A stretch of DNA of 64,000 nt from positions 59,706,001 through 59,770,000 of the forward strand of contig CM043697.1 of NCBI GenBank assembly GCA_023935145.1. The letters are read 5' to 3'. The DNA is from Bretschneidera sinensis (Eukaryota > Streptophyta > Magnoliopsida > Brassicales > Akaniaceae). Numbering within the stretch: position 1 is the stretch's first letter; each line of letters opens with the position of its first letter. The notes below the pieces were generated by a model. It saw nothing but the letters and a program-made list of their open reading frames with translations. It was not told where the DNA came from and ran no database searches. Shown here piece by piece: positions 1 to 11,894 of the stretch. The translations under genes were made by a program, and so were the position numbers.

Positions 1-168
1 ACCCATGTCAACGACACGACATGACACAGGTATGGGACGCGGGCTGGACTCGCCAGTGTAGATTTATGGCTGATTTACATGGACTAGACGGTTTGCGGCA
101 GAGTACCCATGTCAACGACACGACACGGGTATGGGACGCAGGCTGGACTCGCCAGTGTAGATTTAGGG
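1..168. repeat. Tandem repeat, two copies, period about 104 bp
   Basis: The segment beginning ACCCATGTCAACGACACGAC at position 1 recurs at 105. Each repeated block is about 64 bp and ends in a conserved GGACTCGCCAGTGTAGATTTA stretch, with about 40 bp between blocks. The first copy may be incomplete because it starts at the window edge. Short ORFs crossing it read the repeat twice and are not credible genes. Its origin is not recognised. Confidence 0.8.
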
Positions 169-380
169 TTTTGTGCAGGAATAAATGTTATAAACTAATG
201 AAAATTTGCATAGTAGTCCTTGTAACTTCTATAATTTATAATTTATGCTTTGATTTTAAACATATAAACCCATTCAACACCCAACATTTCAGCCATGTCC
301 CCGAGTCCAAAAAATTGGCAAGTGGACGTATCCGACCTTTAGACACACACCCATACCCGACACCCATACCTAAGTCCATG

Positions 381-1131
381 TAACTAAGCAGCCATGCAAA
401 ATTATGCTTTGGAATGGTATCTGAGAATCAAACTTGGTGATACCAATCCACAAGAAATCTTGTCCTTTTAGCATCCCATTTATCAGGAGAAGAAAACTAA
501 CCGGATTTAGATGGCATTCTGCAGAACAATATTTGGCCGCTGTCCAACTGAATCGAATGTTGCAAAACTCTAGCTTGACTTGGAACAAATACACCCAAGG
601 AACACCCGCCATATAATTATTTACTGTTCTCCACGAAAGGAAAAGACTGAAATACGCAAACAAAACATTATAGAAAGGTCAAGTTTTATTAGAGTCCATG
701 TAAGCACATAAAATGCATGCATATAAACAACTAAACAATAAACCTAGAACATTTAGGCCCGTGACCATGAAATAAAAGCATTATTTGAAAATCCATAAAT
801 GACAGAAGGACGAATACCAGTTGGTCCAGGTCCTCTTCCAAGATTTATACAATCTGAAAGTTGATACTCCGACATGGCTACATTTGTAACTGTTCTCTTG
901 TATGCAATTATTTGGTCTAAATGGTGCCATCATGCGAACAATTGAAGTGGTCATAAGATTACTTCTGCTCAATTTGAAGATCCCTCCCGTGTATTGCCCA
1001 ATTGAATACATCGTATCAACCAAGGTTATAGCTCGTGAGAATATTAGCTTGTTTTCACTCTCATCCATCCCAAAGGTCAAGAAAAATTCCATCACACAGT
1101 GCCATGCTAGACATCAAGCACAGGCTTGATG
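381..1131. other. 3' flank of the PPR gene, no gene seen
   Basis: No recognisable coding region. The part next to 1131 is probably the 3' untranslated region of the minus-strand PPR gene. Open frames here are short and match no family that I recognise. Confidence 0.5.
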
Positions 1132-3087
1132 CTAGACATCTGGCATATATTCAAGACCCTGCAGATGAGCAGTTAATAAGTGCAATCCAGCATAAATAGA
1201 TTTAACTTCAGGATGAGTCCGATCACCAGTAATAAAAGCATGCACACGACTCTTGAGTTCAATCCAACTACAACCTGGTGTCTTCCTCACATTTTGTTGC
1301 CTCATAGTATGTCTAAGATCTAATACTTCTTCATATCGACCAGCCGCTACACATACATTCGACATCAACACATAGTTACCGCAATGTTCAGGGTCAAGTT
1401 CAAATATCCTCTGTGCAGCAACCTCAGCAAGATCTGCATTCCCATGGAGACGACATGATGCCAATAAAGCCCTCCACACTACAGGGTTTGTTTCAACAGG
1501 CATATTTACTGCCAACTCGTATGCCTCCTCAAGCTTCCCAGCTCGCCCAAGCATATCGATCACACAGGTATAATGCTCAATGGTTGGAACCACACCATAT
1601 TTCAAATTCATTTGCCCCAGGAATTCCCACCCTTCACTCACAAAGCCTGCGTGACTGCAGGCTGACAAAACTCCCACAAATGTGACCTCATCAGACTTAA
1701 ATTTGGCCTTGCACATGCGTGAGAACAAATATAGAGCCTCCTTTCCATAACCATGCATGCCATAACCCATGATCATAATATTCCAAGATGCCACATCCCT
1801 GTTGCTCATCTTGTCAAAAACCAAGTGAGCATCTCTCATGCTCCCACATTTCGCATACATGTCCATGACAGCATTGTATATTAACACATCATCAATATCT
1901 TCACAGTTTCCATCCTTTGCAAACCCATTAACAATCATGTACCCATGAATCTCTCTACCATGCATCAATGCCGCCATACGAGCACAAGCAGGAAGGACTG
2001 TTGTCACTGTGACCAGATCAGGTCGAACCCCAGCACCTAACATCCTACCGAAAAGCGTCAAGGTTCCATCATGATCACCACAATGTTCATGAACACACAT
2101 AATCGAGTTCCACGAAAACAAATCCTTCTCATCCATGCTTTCGAAAATCTCCATTGCATCACCAACACATTTGCATTTCCCATACATATCAATCAATGCA
2201 TTTGAAACCGCAACACCCGAATCGTAACCCATTTTCATCGCAAGCCCATGAACTGCTATCCCATTGTCAAAATTTCCCATCACAGCACAAACCGAGAGAA
2301 CCCCAGTCACTGTAAACCTACTCATGACAATGCCTTCTTTACACATCCTCTCGTAAACGCCCAAAGCCTCATCAAATCGCCCAATCTGCGCATACCCATT
2401 TACCATGGCATTCCAAAGCACAACATCATCCCTAATAGGCAATTCCTCAAACACTTTTTCTGCATCTTCCATGAACACAAACTTCAAAGAGCTATTCACC
2501 AAAGCGCTACCCACAAACACATCAAAATCTAATCCAAGTTTAAATACCAACCCATGAATCTTCTTCACCTCCAAAATCTCCATAGCATCGCAACAACCCC
2601 TTATTAAACAAGGAAACGTGTACCTATCAGGCACAACACCAAAAACCCTCATTTCCCTGTATACCTCCAAGCCATTTATAGCAAACCCATTTGAAACAAA
2701 TCCAGAAATCATTGCATTATAAGCAAACACATTGCAGTCATGATTACTGAAGAGTGAAATTGCATGTCGCATTTGGTTGCACTTGGAGTACATGTTGATG
2801 AGACTGGTGATGGTGAGAGGGGAGGTGTTGAGAAGGCCATTGGTGAGCATGTAGGCGTGGATTTGCTTGCCTTTTGTGAGGTCCTTGTGGTGGGCACATG
2901 ATTGCAAGGAGGCAATGCATGTGGCAAGATTGTAATGGGGAACTTGTTGTGGTTCTTGTTTTTGTTGTTGATTTTGGGATGGTGAGGAGGAAAAGTTGAA
3001 GGAGAGGAAAAAGAAGAAAAAAGGAGGATGATTTTTGTTGGTGATTAAATTCTTGGAGAAGAAGATAATGCTTTTGCTTCTCTTCAT
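1132..3087 (-). CDS. PLS-class pentatricopeptide repeat protein, E/E+ subgroup (At3g14730-like)
   Basis: An intact, intronless 651-residue ORF. After a basic, Phe/Ser-rich N-terminus of about 50 residues that could be an organelle transit peptide, the protein is a tandem series of PPR motifs. Typical phrases are NALIDMYGKC, DMYAKCGSM, DVASWNIMIMGYG and VTFVGVLSACSHAG. They occur in the P-L-S order of land-plant editing factors. The C-terminus has an E motif (CSWIELKSRVHAFITGD) and an E+ region (THPEVKSIYAGL) and stops at EYMPDV, with no DYW deaminase domain. Length, domain order and the C-terminal end fit the Arabidopsis At3g14730 type, as I recall it. The family acts in site-specific C-to-U RNA editing in mitochondria or plastids, and E-class members need a DYW partner in trans. 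The editing target cannot be read from the sequence. Start chosen at the first ATG of the open frame, which precedes the transit-like region. Confidence 0.93.
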   Translation of the reverse strand: MKRSKSIIFFSKNLITNKNHPPFFFFFLSFNFSSSPSQNQQQKQEPQQVPHYNLATCIASLQSCAHHKDLTKGKQIHAYMLTNGLLNTSPLTITSLINMYSKCNQMRHAISLFSNHDCNVFAYNAMISGFVSNGFAINGLEVYREMRVFGVVPDRYTFPCLIRGCCDAMEILEVKKIHGLVFKLGLDFDVFVGSALVNSSLKFVFMEDAEKVFEELPIRDDVVLWNAMVNGYAQIGRFDEALGVYERMCKEGIVMSRFTVTGVLSVCAVMGNFDNGIAVHGLAMKMGYDSGVAVSNALIDMYGKCKCVGDAMEIFESMDEKDLFSWNSIMCVHEHCGDHDGTLTLFGRMLGAGVRPDLVTVTTVLPACARMAALMHGREIHGYMIVNGFAKDGNCEDIDDVLIYNAVMDMYAKCGSMRDAHLVFDKMSNRDVASWNIMIMGYGMHGYGKEALYLFSRMCKAKFKSDEVTFVGVLSACSHAGFVSEGWEFLGQMNLKYGVVPTIEHYTCVIDMLGRAGKLEEAYELAVNMPVETNPVVWRALLASCRLHGNADLAEVAAQRIFELDPEHCGNYVLMSNVCVAAGRYEEVLDLRHTMRQQNVRKTPGCSWIELKSRVHAFITGDRTHPEVKSIYAGLHLLTAHLQGLEYMPDV

Positions 3088-4335
3088 TTAATGTTTTGTG
3101 GCCACCACGCTGTCCGTGTCAAAAATAAAAGGTTCACAAATAAATGATCATTGATCCCTCACATAATCCAGAATATAATAACTCTAATAGCATAAATGAA
3201 ACAAGATAAGTTTTCAAAACAATATTAATCAGCATTAGTGCTTTATATCATACGCAGAACAGTAGTTAAGCAAACCCTTAAAAGTAAACGAGTGATTTGT
3301 AAGAAAGAACAACGCAAGCTTTTGCAAACTAAATGAACATTAATGCCTTCTATCATTTAGATAGCCAAGTTTCAGCACATTCCTACTTGAACATTCACAA
3401 ACTAAAAGCTTAGAAAAGAACAAAGCAATAAGCAAGTAAAACTTAAGACAATCAATTAACATGCAAACAAATGAGAAGTCCTATCTTAATTTCACTCAAG
3501 TGCTATTTAATATAATGTATTTTTTTAATGAGCCACTCAGTAGAATACCCTTGTTGTGTTCCAAAAAAAAATCTATAAATGTATAGAACATCATCCCATT
3601 ACTAAACTACTTAGCACTTAAATGCACGTCTTGAATTTCATATGTTTTAAATGATCTAATGAATACTTGCAAAAAATATTTTCTCACAACTGAAACTTGT
3701 TTGTGCTTCGTATAAAACCCAAATCATTGTTTCTCATTATTGAACAATAAATTTCAGCAAGGTAATCTTATATTTTTATCCGTTTGCACCATTTTTGTAA
3801 ACGTAACTTCAAAAACTCTAACCAATACAAGATGTGAATATTTCATTCGAACAGAAATTTCTGTCTAACAAAGAAAAAAGTCACTAAAATCTTTAATTTT
3901 CTTTGTCTTTTCCTCCCTTTCTCAACTACCAAATGAACACTAAAATATCTGGAATAAATCACACATAACAATCACGCACTAAGCAACACTTCACATCTAA
4001 GCATTCCGATTAATCTAAGAAAGCAAAAGATATGTGTATTGATTACAATCATTGGCAAATTATATCAATTGTAGCTTTACATCATTTTAGGGTCCCATTT
4101 TGGCATACGAAAAATGATGTTCTCCAATATACTAAAGTATCCATCTTTATCATTTATCAATTGGTATCAAATTGACAGATTTGGTTTTAAGTCTAAGCTG
4201 CCAGTTATTAAACTACAAGACTAAAAGTACAATTTCTTTTGGTTGTCTAAACACTACGGTACTAGTGTATGAAAAACAAAGTAAAATGGAAGTATATGCC
4301 TCATGCATCATAGAACGTGGAGAATAGATTGAAAG
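3088..4335. other. Upstream region of the PPR gene, AT-rich, no gene seen
   Basis: This should contain the promoter and 5' leader of the minus-strand PPR gene. I see no conserved coding stretch and no clear transposon ends. Confidence 0.4.
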
Positions 4336-5041
4336 CAAAAAACTTGTTTTATCTGTATAAATGGTTGTAGGCCATCACAAAAGACAGGCTTCTTTTATAT
4401 AAGCTTTATTAAAGCTATTTGGCCTTAGAAAAAAATAGTAGTAATAATAATAACAAAACTACTGGGTATTATTAAAATGATGGAGTAATAAAATAAAACA
4501 GTACAAGCACATCAAACATGGAAGCCAGTATACCCGAAAGCAACAACTCCTGGACAATTTTCAGATATTACTATCATTTAAATATTATTCTAGACTAATG
4601 AAGCTGATATTCACTTGTAGTCATGGAAAAGGGACTAAAAATGTTACTAGTTAATTAGGGATAAGAAGCAAGCTTTTTTTATCTGTACAAATGGTTGTGG
4701 GCAAAAAAGGCTTTTTTTATCTGTATAAATGAAAGTAGGCCATCACAAAAGGCAGGCTTCTTTTTATATAAACTTTATAAAATCTATTTGGCCTTAGAAA
4801 AAAATAATAGTAATAATAATAACAAAGCTATTGGGGATTATTAAATGATGGAGTAATAAAATAAAACAGTACAATCACAGCAAACATGGAGGCCCTTATA
4901 CCCCGAAAGCAACAACTCCTGAACAATTTTCAGATATTACTATCTTTTAAATATTATTCTAGACTAATGCAACTGATATTCACTTGTAGTCACAGAAAGG
5001 GGACTAAAAAATGTTACTAGTTAATTAGGGATGAGAAGCAG
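4336..5041. repeat. Tandem duplication of about 350 bp
   Basis: Two direct copies, about 4345-4670 and 4705-5041, share long near-identical stretches: a TTTATCTGTATAAATG start, a TAGTAATAATAATAACAAA block, AAAACAGTACAA, GAAAGCAACAACTCCTG, and an end at GTTACTAGTTAATTAGGGAT. Small indels and substitutions separate them, so the duplication is not very recent. No ORF spans either copy. Confidence 0.8.
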
Positions 5042-5140
5042 TGGCGGAGCAAGGAATTTCTTTTAGGTAGGGACAAAATAATACTTAAACTTTCGTTCAA
5101 AATTACAAGTCAATTTTAGAACTTATTAAATACATCTATT

Positions 5141-5875
5141 CATAGTTATCAGAATCTTACGATTCACGATTCGATTCGTACGATTTGATACAATTCAAGA
5201 TCTAAATGATAGAATTAGTATGCTGAATCTAAGTTAATTCTGAATCAATACCGAATCTACAATTCAGTACAATTTGTTTCGATTCGTACGATTCGTCCAA
5301 TTCAGTAAAACCAACAATTTTTTATTAAAAAAAAGTTATAAAAATCAGGTTTAAGATAAGATGTTTAGAGCTAAAATAAGCATAGTTCATTAGTTTTTCT
5401 CTTTCATAAGTTATTATAGAAATTTAGGATTCTACGACTTTTGTGATGAAACAAACAAGCCCTTATAGCATTCATATCTTTGATTTCAATCCATAATAGT
5501 ATTAAGTATAGTAATGCTATTATTTTATTTTATTACTTTATTACATTACTTATTATATTATGCTATCTTAGTTATTGTTCGTTAGCTGTTAGCAAATTAT
5601 TATTATATGACTATCATATGTTAATTAGAGTATATCATGGTGAGATTTGAACTAACATCACTTGATTAGAGACAAAAGTCTTTCTAATTGGTCACACGAT
5701 CATTCAATATTTTTATTTTAATATGTTAATTAATGTATATTGTTTGTTTTATATGTATATTTGTCAATTTAAATTAATTTTAAGAATTTGCACTTAATCT
5801 TACTATTCGATTCGATTCTCAATTCACAAAATCAAGATTTTAATTCACGATTCGAATCTCGATTTAAAAACTATG
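5141..5875. mobile_element. Degenerate non-autonomous hAT-like element
   Basis: The segment starts CATAGTTATC and ends AACTATG, so the outer 7 bp are inverted. Inside the ends both sides carry repeated GATTCACGATTCGATTC-type motifs in inverted orientation. The flanks are CATCTATT (5133-5140) and CTCCTATT (5876-5883), matching at 6 of 8 positions, as expected for an old 8-bp target duplication. The interior is AT-rich and non-coding. Confidence 0.55.
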
Positions 5876-5899
5876 CTCCTATTAAATACACAATGTAAG

Positions 5900-6028
5900 C
5901 CTTCATCACCCATGAAGGAGGACTACAACAAGTTAATCAATGATATTTATGCCTTCATGACACATGAAGGTGGGGTCCAAATAATAAAACAAGAAGAAAC
6001 AATTTATGGCCTTCATCACCCATGAAGG
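5900..6028. repeat. Three short hairpins CCTTCAT-N5-ATGAAGG
   Basis: Three 19-bp inverted repeats lie at 5900-5918, 5952-5970 and 6010-6028. Each has a perfect 7-bp stem and a 5-nt loop (CACCC or GACAC). Spacing is 52 and 58 bp. The unit looks like a locally amplified sequence, and its function is unknown. Confidence 0.75.
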
Positions 6029-7089
6029 AGAGGATCTAGATGATAAAACATGAATGAAAAATATATGACCTCCAAAGGGGTGCAAATTTAGATATGTTAC
6101 TATTGCATATGGTTGTTCAACAATAATTAGCACCAAAAAAAAAAGTTTTTCAATAATTGTAGTGAAAAAACACGAAGATTAAAGCAAAGTGCTTAGTGAG
6201 TACCACATCCAAAAGAGCAAAGTTGAGCATGAAACTTCTTTGAGCAAGTTGGCTTCAATATCACAGAATGTAAGTGCTTTGATGATACTGTAAAAGCAGG
6301 CAACAGATAATGCTGCTACAAAGTCACTGCAAAATGAGAAATTGAGTTAAAGTTAGGCCAATGCCTTTATCACAAATGGGCCATCAACTACAAAAGTGAT
6401 TCAATATCAAAGTTAAAGTAACTCAAATATATTTTAGCATCAGTACTTGATAGGGTGTCTAAAAAACATGGCTGTCATAAAGTAACTCAATATCAAATGA
6501 AGTTTTAAATACATGGCTGTAATTTTAGCATCAGGACTTGATAGGGTGTCTAAAAGCAACCAGAATGAATAATTTTTAATTTAATGGCTACTTCAATTAT
6601 ATTCAAGGATGTATAAAATATACTTATGTGCACTTAAACTCTAAATCAGTTTTATAGCACTTATCAGGAAGCAAGGGAACTATATTTTAGGTTTAGCCAA
6701 TACTTGGAAGTGAGAACTAATGAAATTACATCTTCGTTCCTAACTTCATATTTCAGGAACTATGAATACTTATCAAAATGACCATTAGGAGCAAGGAATT
6801 ACAATATTCTAGCAGTTTTGTAGCTTAAGACAGCTTTGTAACTTAAATGACAGCCATGTCTTTAACTAAATATTTTGACTTTGTCCACTCAACTTTGATA
6901 TTTACCTCAATCAAAGTATGATCTATTTAGGCATATACAATGCCAAAGGACGCAATATTGTATTTCCAATTACCTACCACTAGAACAACAACCAAAGGCA
7001 TAATTAAAATTTAGGCATTTTATCAGTTACTGATAAGAGAGAGGGAGAGAGAGAGAGATATTATTTAGTTAAAATTTCCAGGCATATTA
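6029..7089. other. No gene recognised
   Basis: AT-rich sequence. On the minus strand near 6290-6180 a pyrimidine tract ending in CAG is followed by about 35 open codons, but the peptide matches nothing I know, so I do not call an exon. A short GA-rich simple repeat sits at 7036-7061. Confidence 0.4.
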
Positions 7090-7340
7090 TCAAGGTGGTT
7101 TACAATTTGAGGCACCTGCACATGCTCTCCATAAAGACCCCACCAATAAGAGCATTATAGGAACATATATCAGGTTTTAAGCCTCTTGCCAAAATCTTGA
7201 CAGATAAATAAAGGCACTTGTTAAATTCCCTTCACAGCAACTCCAATCAATCAAGATCCCAAAGGTTATTTCATCAGGCCAGAAACCCAAATGCTCAAGT
7301 TCCTGCCTGAAAAAAACCTGCTCTCTCCACACCAAATTTG
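7090..7340 (-). pseudogene. Fragment of a P-class PPR gene, frameshifted
   Basis: The minus strand encodes a peptide containing GFWPDEITFGILIDWSCCEG and then NLTSAFIYLS, the pattern of a P-class PPR repeat (position-specific PDEITFGILI helix). The frame then ends at a TAA near 7179. In the next frame the repeat continues as ILARGLKPDICSYNALIGG, which is the following PPR motif. The change of frame inside one repeat, and the lack of further repeats on either side, mark it as a broken fragment. It resembles the At5g15280 type more than the intact PPR gene upstream, so it is not a simple duplicate of that gene. Confidence 0.65.
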
Positions 7341-8510
7341 CTGCATAGAGTATGTATGATCTTATTACCAACCATTACATCTGCCGCATGCTTCATTACA
7401 ATAAAGAACTCAGCAAAGCAAATCTTCAAAGTCCTGCTTTTTACAATACCCTCAAGCAATCTCATTAACAATAATTCTAAGGTTCTATTGTATAGAATCC
7501 TAAAGAAAATTGAAAATAAAATGAACTTTCAATAGAAGAATTATGGTGCCTTTTGAGAGAGATTTAAATAGAAGAATTATGGCGCCTTTTGCTTATATCA
7601 TTTCTTGTTCTGAAAAGTCCATCTCGGCATTTGCATATATATAGAGGTGTAGCAATGGAATGAAAAAGGAAGGGATTATGAGAGCAAACTAGATTTTATT
7701 TATATGATCAGTTTGGTAATTTTCGCCCAGAAAAGAAAACCCAATTTTGATATTTAATCAAGACCCAGAAGCAAGCACCTTGTGTGCTAAAAGAATCTAA
7801 AGCTACAAAGAACCACCGGAGAAGTAGTTAACGACTGAAGCTAAATGGGTATGCATCTAATGAAACACGGTCGTGAAGAGAGTCAGAGCCGCCGCCGCAG
7901 CCAGTACTGCTAAAGGAAGAGAGAAAAAGGTGAGGGAGAGGAAAAAAAGAGAGAGAAAGGAAGAGAGAACCCACTTACCCAACCTTCAACAGTTCAACCT
8001 TGAAACAAAGAAACCGATGGAGTATTGGAGTGATAGCAGATGGAGAAGTCGCTGCGAACTGAGTCTGTGCAAGTGTTTAGGTTTGAAATTTGAGAGAATC
8101 AGAGATGCTCACTGCTGAGAGTAATGAGGCTGGGATGGATGTGGTTGGGTTTACTACTGACTGGGCCGCAGCCCACACGGTGGATCCAACCCTTAACATG
8201 TGAAAGATATTGACATTGTGGCTGCTGCCGTGCAACATCGATTAGGTTGTATTTCAGGGCTTCCAAAAAATTAAAATGGTTGCAGTTCAGAATGTATTAG
8301 TGAAAACCAACCCAAAGCAAAATAATTTAACAATTTAAGATGCTGGATACCGCAGATATGGAACAGAGGAGCCGAGAGAGACAGGTAACCGTGGCTGGGA
8401 TCTAATCTGTAGAGAGAAGAGGAAAGGGAGGAGACAGGATTTTGGCGGAAAAGGGAGACGAGAAAAGGAGAAACTCGGGGTGCGGGAGAGTGATGAGGTG
8501 ACACAACACT
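7341..8510. other. No confident gene; leader-like segment near 7860-8120
   Basis: The segment 7873-8118 has one open frame on the plus strand (81 codons, very Lys/Arg/Glu-rich, driven by GA-rich DNA). On the minus strand the same DNA looks like a 5' leader: pyrimidine-rich, with a possible splice donor GGTAAGTGGG near 7976. A second purine-rich segment follows at 8380-8500. Neither can be tied to a coding exon, so both are left as unassigned, possibly transcribed sequence. Confidence 0.3.
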
Positions 8511-11500
8511 ATTTTAAAAATCAAATATTAAGATTCAATCACATAATCTAACAAATATGAATTTTTTTTTTAAATTGCTATAAATATTCTGCAAAAGATT
8601 CCAAAATTTTCAAAATATTTAGACTACAAACAAAATGATAGAGACTGAAGCGGAATTGTTTCTTTCTGGACTGCTTTTGAACTTAAAAACAACTCATTAC
8701 AAGTATTCAAATGATACTTTTGAACGGTATAGCATTTTGATTAATTAGAAATGCAATGTTGGTGGGTATTTGGTAAAAATCAATTGATTGATATTTTCTA
8801 TACTCTAAGAATTCTATATTAAAAAACTAGTTCTTGTTTCTTTGGGGCCAAAGAATTACTATTTCAATTGATTATCAAAGTCAATGGTGAATATCTTTGT
8901 CAAATTAGTTACTACTGTATTACTTAGGCAAATATAATAGCAATAAGTCAAGTTAATCTATGTATGTTGAGATCTTATCTGTTTTTCTGGAATAACAATT
9001 TATATAACAAAATATCACTTTATAATTTGAAAATGAGATAAACGGTGAAAACTAACGCTCACGTTAGTTCATGTTATGGACACTTCATCCTTGTTCCTCC
9101 ATAGATGGGTAGGTTCTTTTCTTCTTTTTTTTTTTTTGGAAAAAACCAGAGATGGGTAGCTAAAAGCATTTTCATGAAATTAATTAAACAAAACTCTATA
9201 TCAAGTGTAACATTAGTTAGTGTAATATTTTCAGTAGTTATTTATCAAAATAAAAATATATATATTTAACTGTAAAAAAAAAGTTCATATAGTTAAATAA
9301 AATGTCAAATCTAAAGTTGATATATAGCTCCTGTATAATTACTTCCCATTTGTTCTAAAAAATTTACTCCACTTTCTAGGAATTTTATCTTATATTTCAC
9401 ACAATAACACCATTAAACTTTTCTCATTATTTTTACATTTTATTTTCGTTTACTTTCAGAATCTAATCAAATAAAGAAAATTAAATTAGAAAATTATATT
9501 TTATATAAAATTTATTTTAGAAATGAATGATCTTACGTTATATAAATATATAACAAAAATGTTAACTTGTCACAACACAAATTAGCATTATGCTTAAATT
9601 AATTTTGATTAAAATGCCCTTCAATATTCTCTAAAAACTCATTCAAGTATAAATTTTTTGGGCATTTTAAAAAATTTCACTCTTCTCACTCAAGGAACAA
9701 TGCCAAAAATGGCGTTGACCATTCGCAGGGAGAGATGAGTACATGAGCATGAGGGCTATCCTGCTGGGGTTATGCCTTTGGTTTTTGCAAATCAGTCGGA
9801 CTATCAATTTATGGATTCCCTAGGGTAGTGGCTATGATAGAATATGGTTGGAAAGTGTTGCCATCTCCAATCACGCATGCGGTGCGTGAATGTGGCTTAA
9901 TTGATAAAGGGCAATCAAACCAATGTCAGAATGTTCAAACGCAGATTCAAATAGTACTAACGTTGCATCTTATCAATCATCCATTGGTTTGATATTATAA
10001 AAAATCTTTAGAAAATGAAATATTAAATGAATTAGTTTATTGAATTAACTAACTATCCTTAGTTCAACATAAAATTGAATACTTGGAGATGTTTTTATCC
10101 TAAATAATTGAAATGTGATGCTAATTTGTACCTGAAATGATGCAAGTTAGTAGCCTCGTATATATATGTGTGTGTGTAGAATGTTAATTTGTCACACTTC
10201 AGACGAAAGTTGCACAAAAGTTACTTTTGCTATCTCATTTAAGTGGAGACATTTATGTAATATCGAGACATTTTTTATGGAGGGGCTATCTAAATCGCAA
10301 GAATTTTGTTTTGCAATTTTTGTTGATTTCATTTTAAAATTTGGTAAAATATCGAGACATTTTTTATGAAGGGGTTATATTATGTATAAAGATATATAAA
10401 TATTAATTTATATATATAATTTGATTTAACGACTACTCATAATTTGAGGGGTCATACCCAACACTTTCCCAAAACTGTCAAAATCCATTTTTTTTCCAAA
10501 GCCATACCAAATACGTTAAATTTTATCCAAAACCGCTTAAATGGGTTCGGTTAGAGTCAGTTACCCACAAAAGCCAACCCATTTCCATCCCTTATATTGG
10601 GAGAATAAATTACAAAAATTAGATTATCCCAACAAAGAAAAAGTAAATATAGCAAAACTGGAAAAATGGCAAAGAACCTAGTGGAGACCATGTAGATGAC
10701 TTGGATGAGCACGCTCTGAACGATTATTCTAAGCAATATGATGGTGGTGCAATTACTGTTATGACATTGTTTGAGATTAGATTTAAGCAAGCTTAAATCA
10801 GCTTGTTTAAATCTTATTAAGGCAATTTTTGCATTGAAAGATATTTAAGCTAGCTTGCTTAAATCTACCCCAAACATCAAACTTTCCATTTTTTTTCTAT
10901 TTTTGCAAATTGGTGATATACAAAAATTGGTGATATACAAGATCTACCAAAAAGTTTAGTACTTCTTCAGTATCATAGGTGGTGCAATGACTACTATGCT
11001 TAAATTCTTTACACTCGGGATCTAGACTACAACACTCAATACTTGTATTCTACAAGGTCATTAATATATATATTTTTAAGAGAGCATTAATATATTTATT
11101 TTATTTAAAGGGATAGATTGTTACCATTATGATTGTTTTTGTTTTCAATTAGGCAAGTTTTTAACTATGATTGTGGAATTATAATAAATACCAAGTTAAA
11201 GGGCATTTTAATATTTGTTCCTCCCAATTCTCAAAGTTCTTGGCTTGAAAACGGCCATGCCTCATTTTTCCTTCTTCTTCCACTAAGCCAATATTCGATT
11301 ACATAGTTGCCATTTTAATTGTAAAGTTTCAATGTTAATTTTCATTCATTACTAACTCACGAGAAGAAAATAGCCAACCAATGAGAGGTGAAAATGGTGA
11401 TTTTTGGAGTTTGATCAAACATTCGGTGAAGTGTCAGGGTTTTCGATGAGTTTCATATCCAAGTATGTTCGATTCGATGAGTTCGAAATAAGGGCAAACA

Positions 11501-11720
11501 AAAATCAATTTGATGCTAAGGAGGTGGAAAAGAGACAACTTCTTCGTCTTCTTCTTCTTGAACTTTTTTTCTTATTCTTTTTCAATCATGAACTCTTCTT
11601 CTTTTCTTTCAACTTTTTATTGAATTTTTCTTCTTCTACCTTTTTTTTTGGAGAAACAACTCTGGGTCACGTCGAAAAATTTGTCAGGAAAAAAAAAACA
11701 TAAACCAAAAAGATTCTAAA
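8511..11720. other. AT-rich intergenic region with small inverted repeats
   Basis: No recognisable gene. Two short inverted repeats are visible. ATCAAACCAATG near 9913 pairs with CATTGGTTTGAT near 9980. GATTTAAGCAAGCT at 10780-10793 pairs with its complement at 10852-10865. They may be remnants of MITEs. A 99-codon open frame at 11404-11703 is low-complexity (Leu/Phe-rich from CTT repeats) and is not credible as a protein. Confidence 0.4.
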
Positions 11721-11852
11721 CTATATATATTAATATATATATATATATATGTGTATGTATATATATATATGTGTGTGTGTGTGTATGTACATACATACAT
11801 ACATACATATGTGTATATATACATATACACATGTATATATACATATATATTA
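11721..11852. repeat. Compound microsatellite (TA)n/(TG)n/(TACA)n
   Basis: Long alternating TA runs, a GTGTGTGTGTGTGTATG run and repeated ACAT units follow each other without unique sequence between them. Confidence 0.95.
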
Positions 11853-11894
11853 ATGGTGCTTATCTCATATCACCTCTAGGATCCCAAACTTTTA

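Noticed and set aside
7873..8118. Lys/Arg/Glu-rich 81-codon protein
   Set aside because: Composition follows from GA-rich DNA. There is no family resemblance, and the minus strand looks more like a 5' leader.
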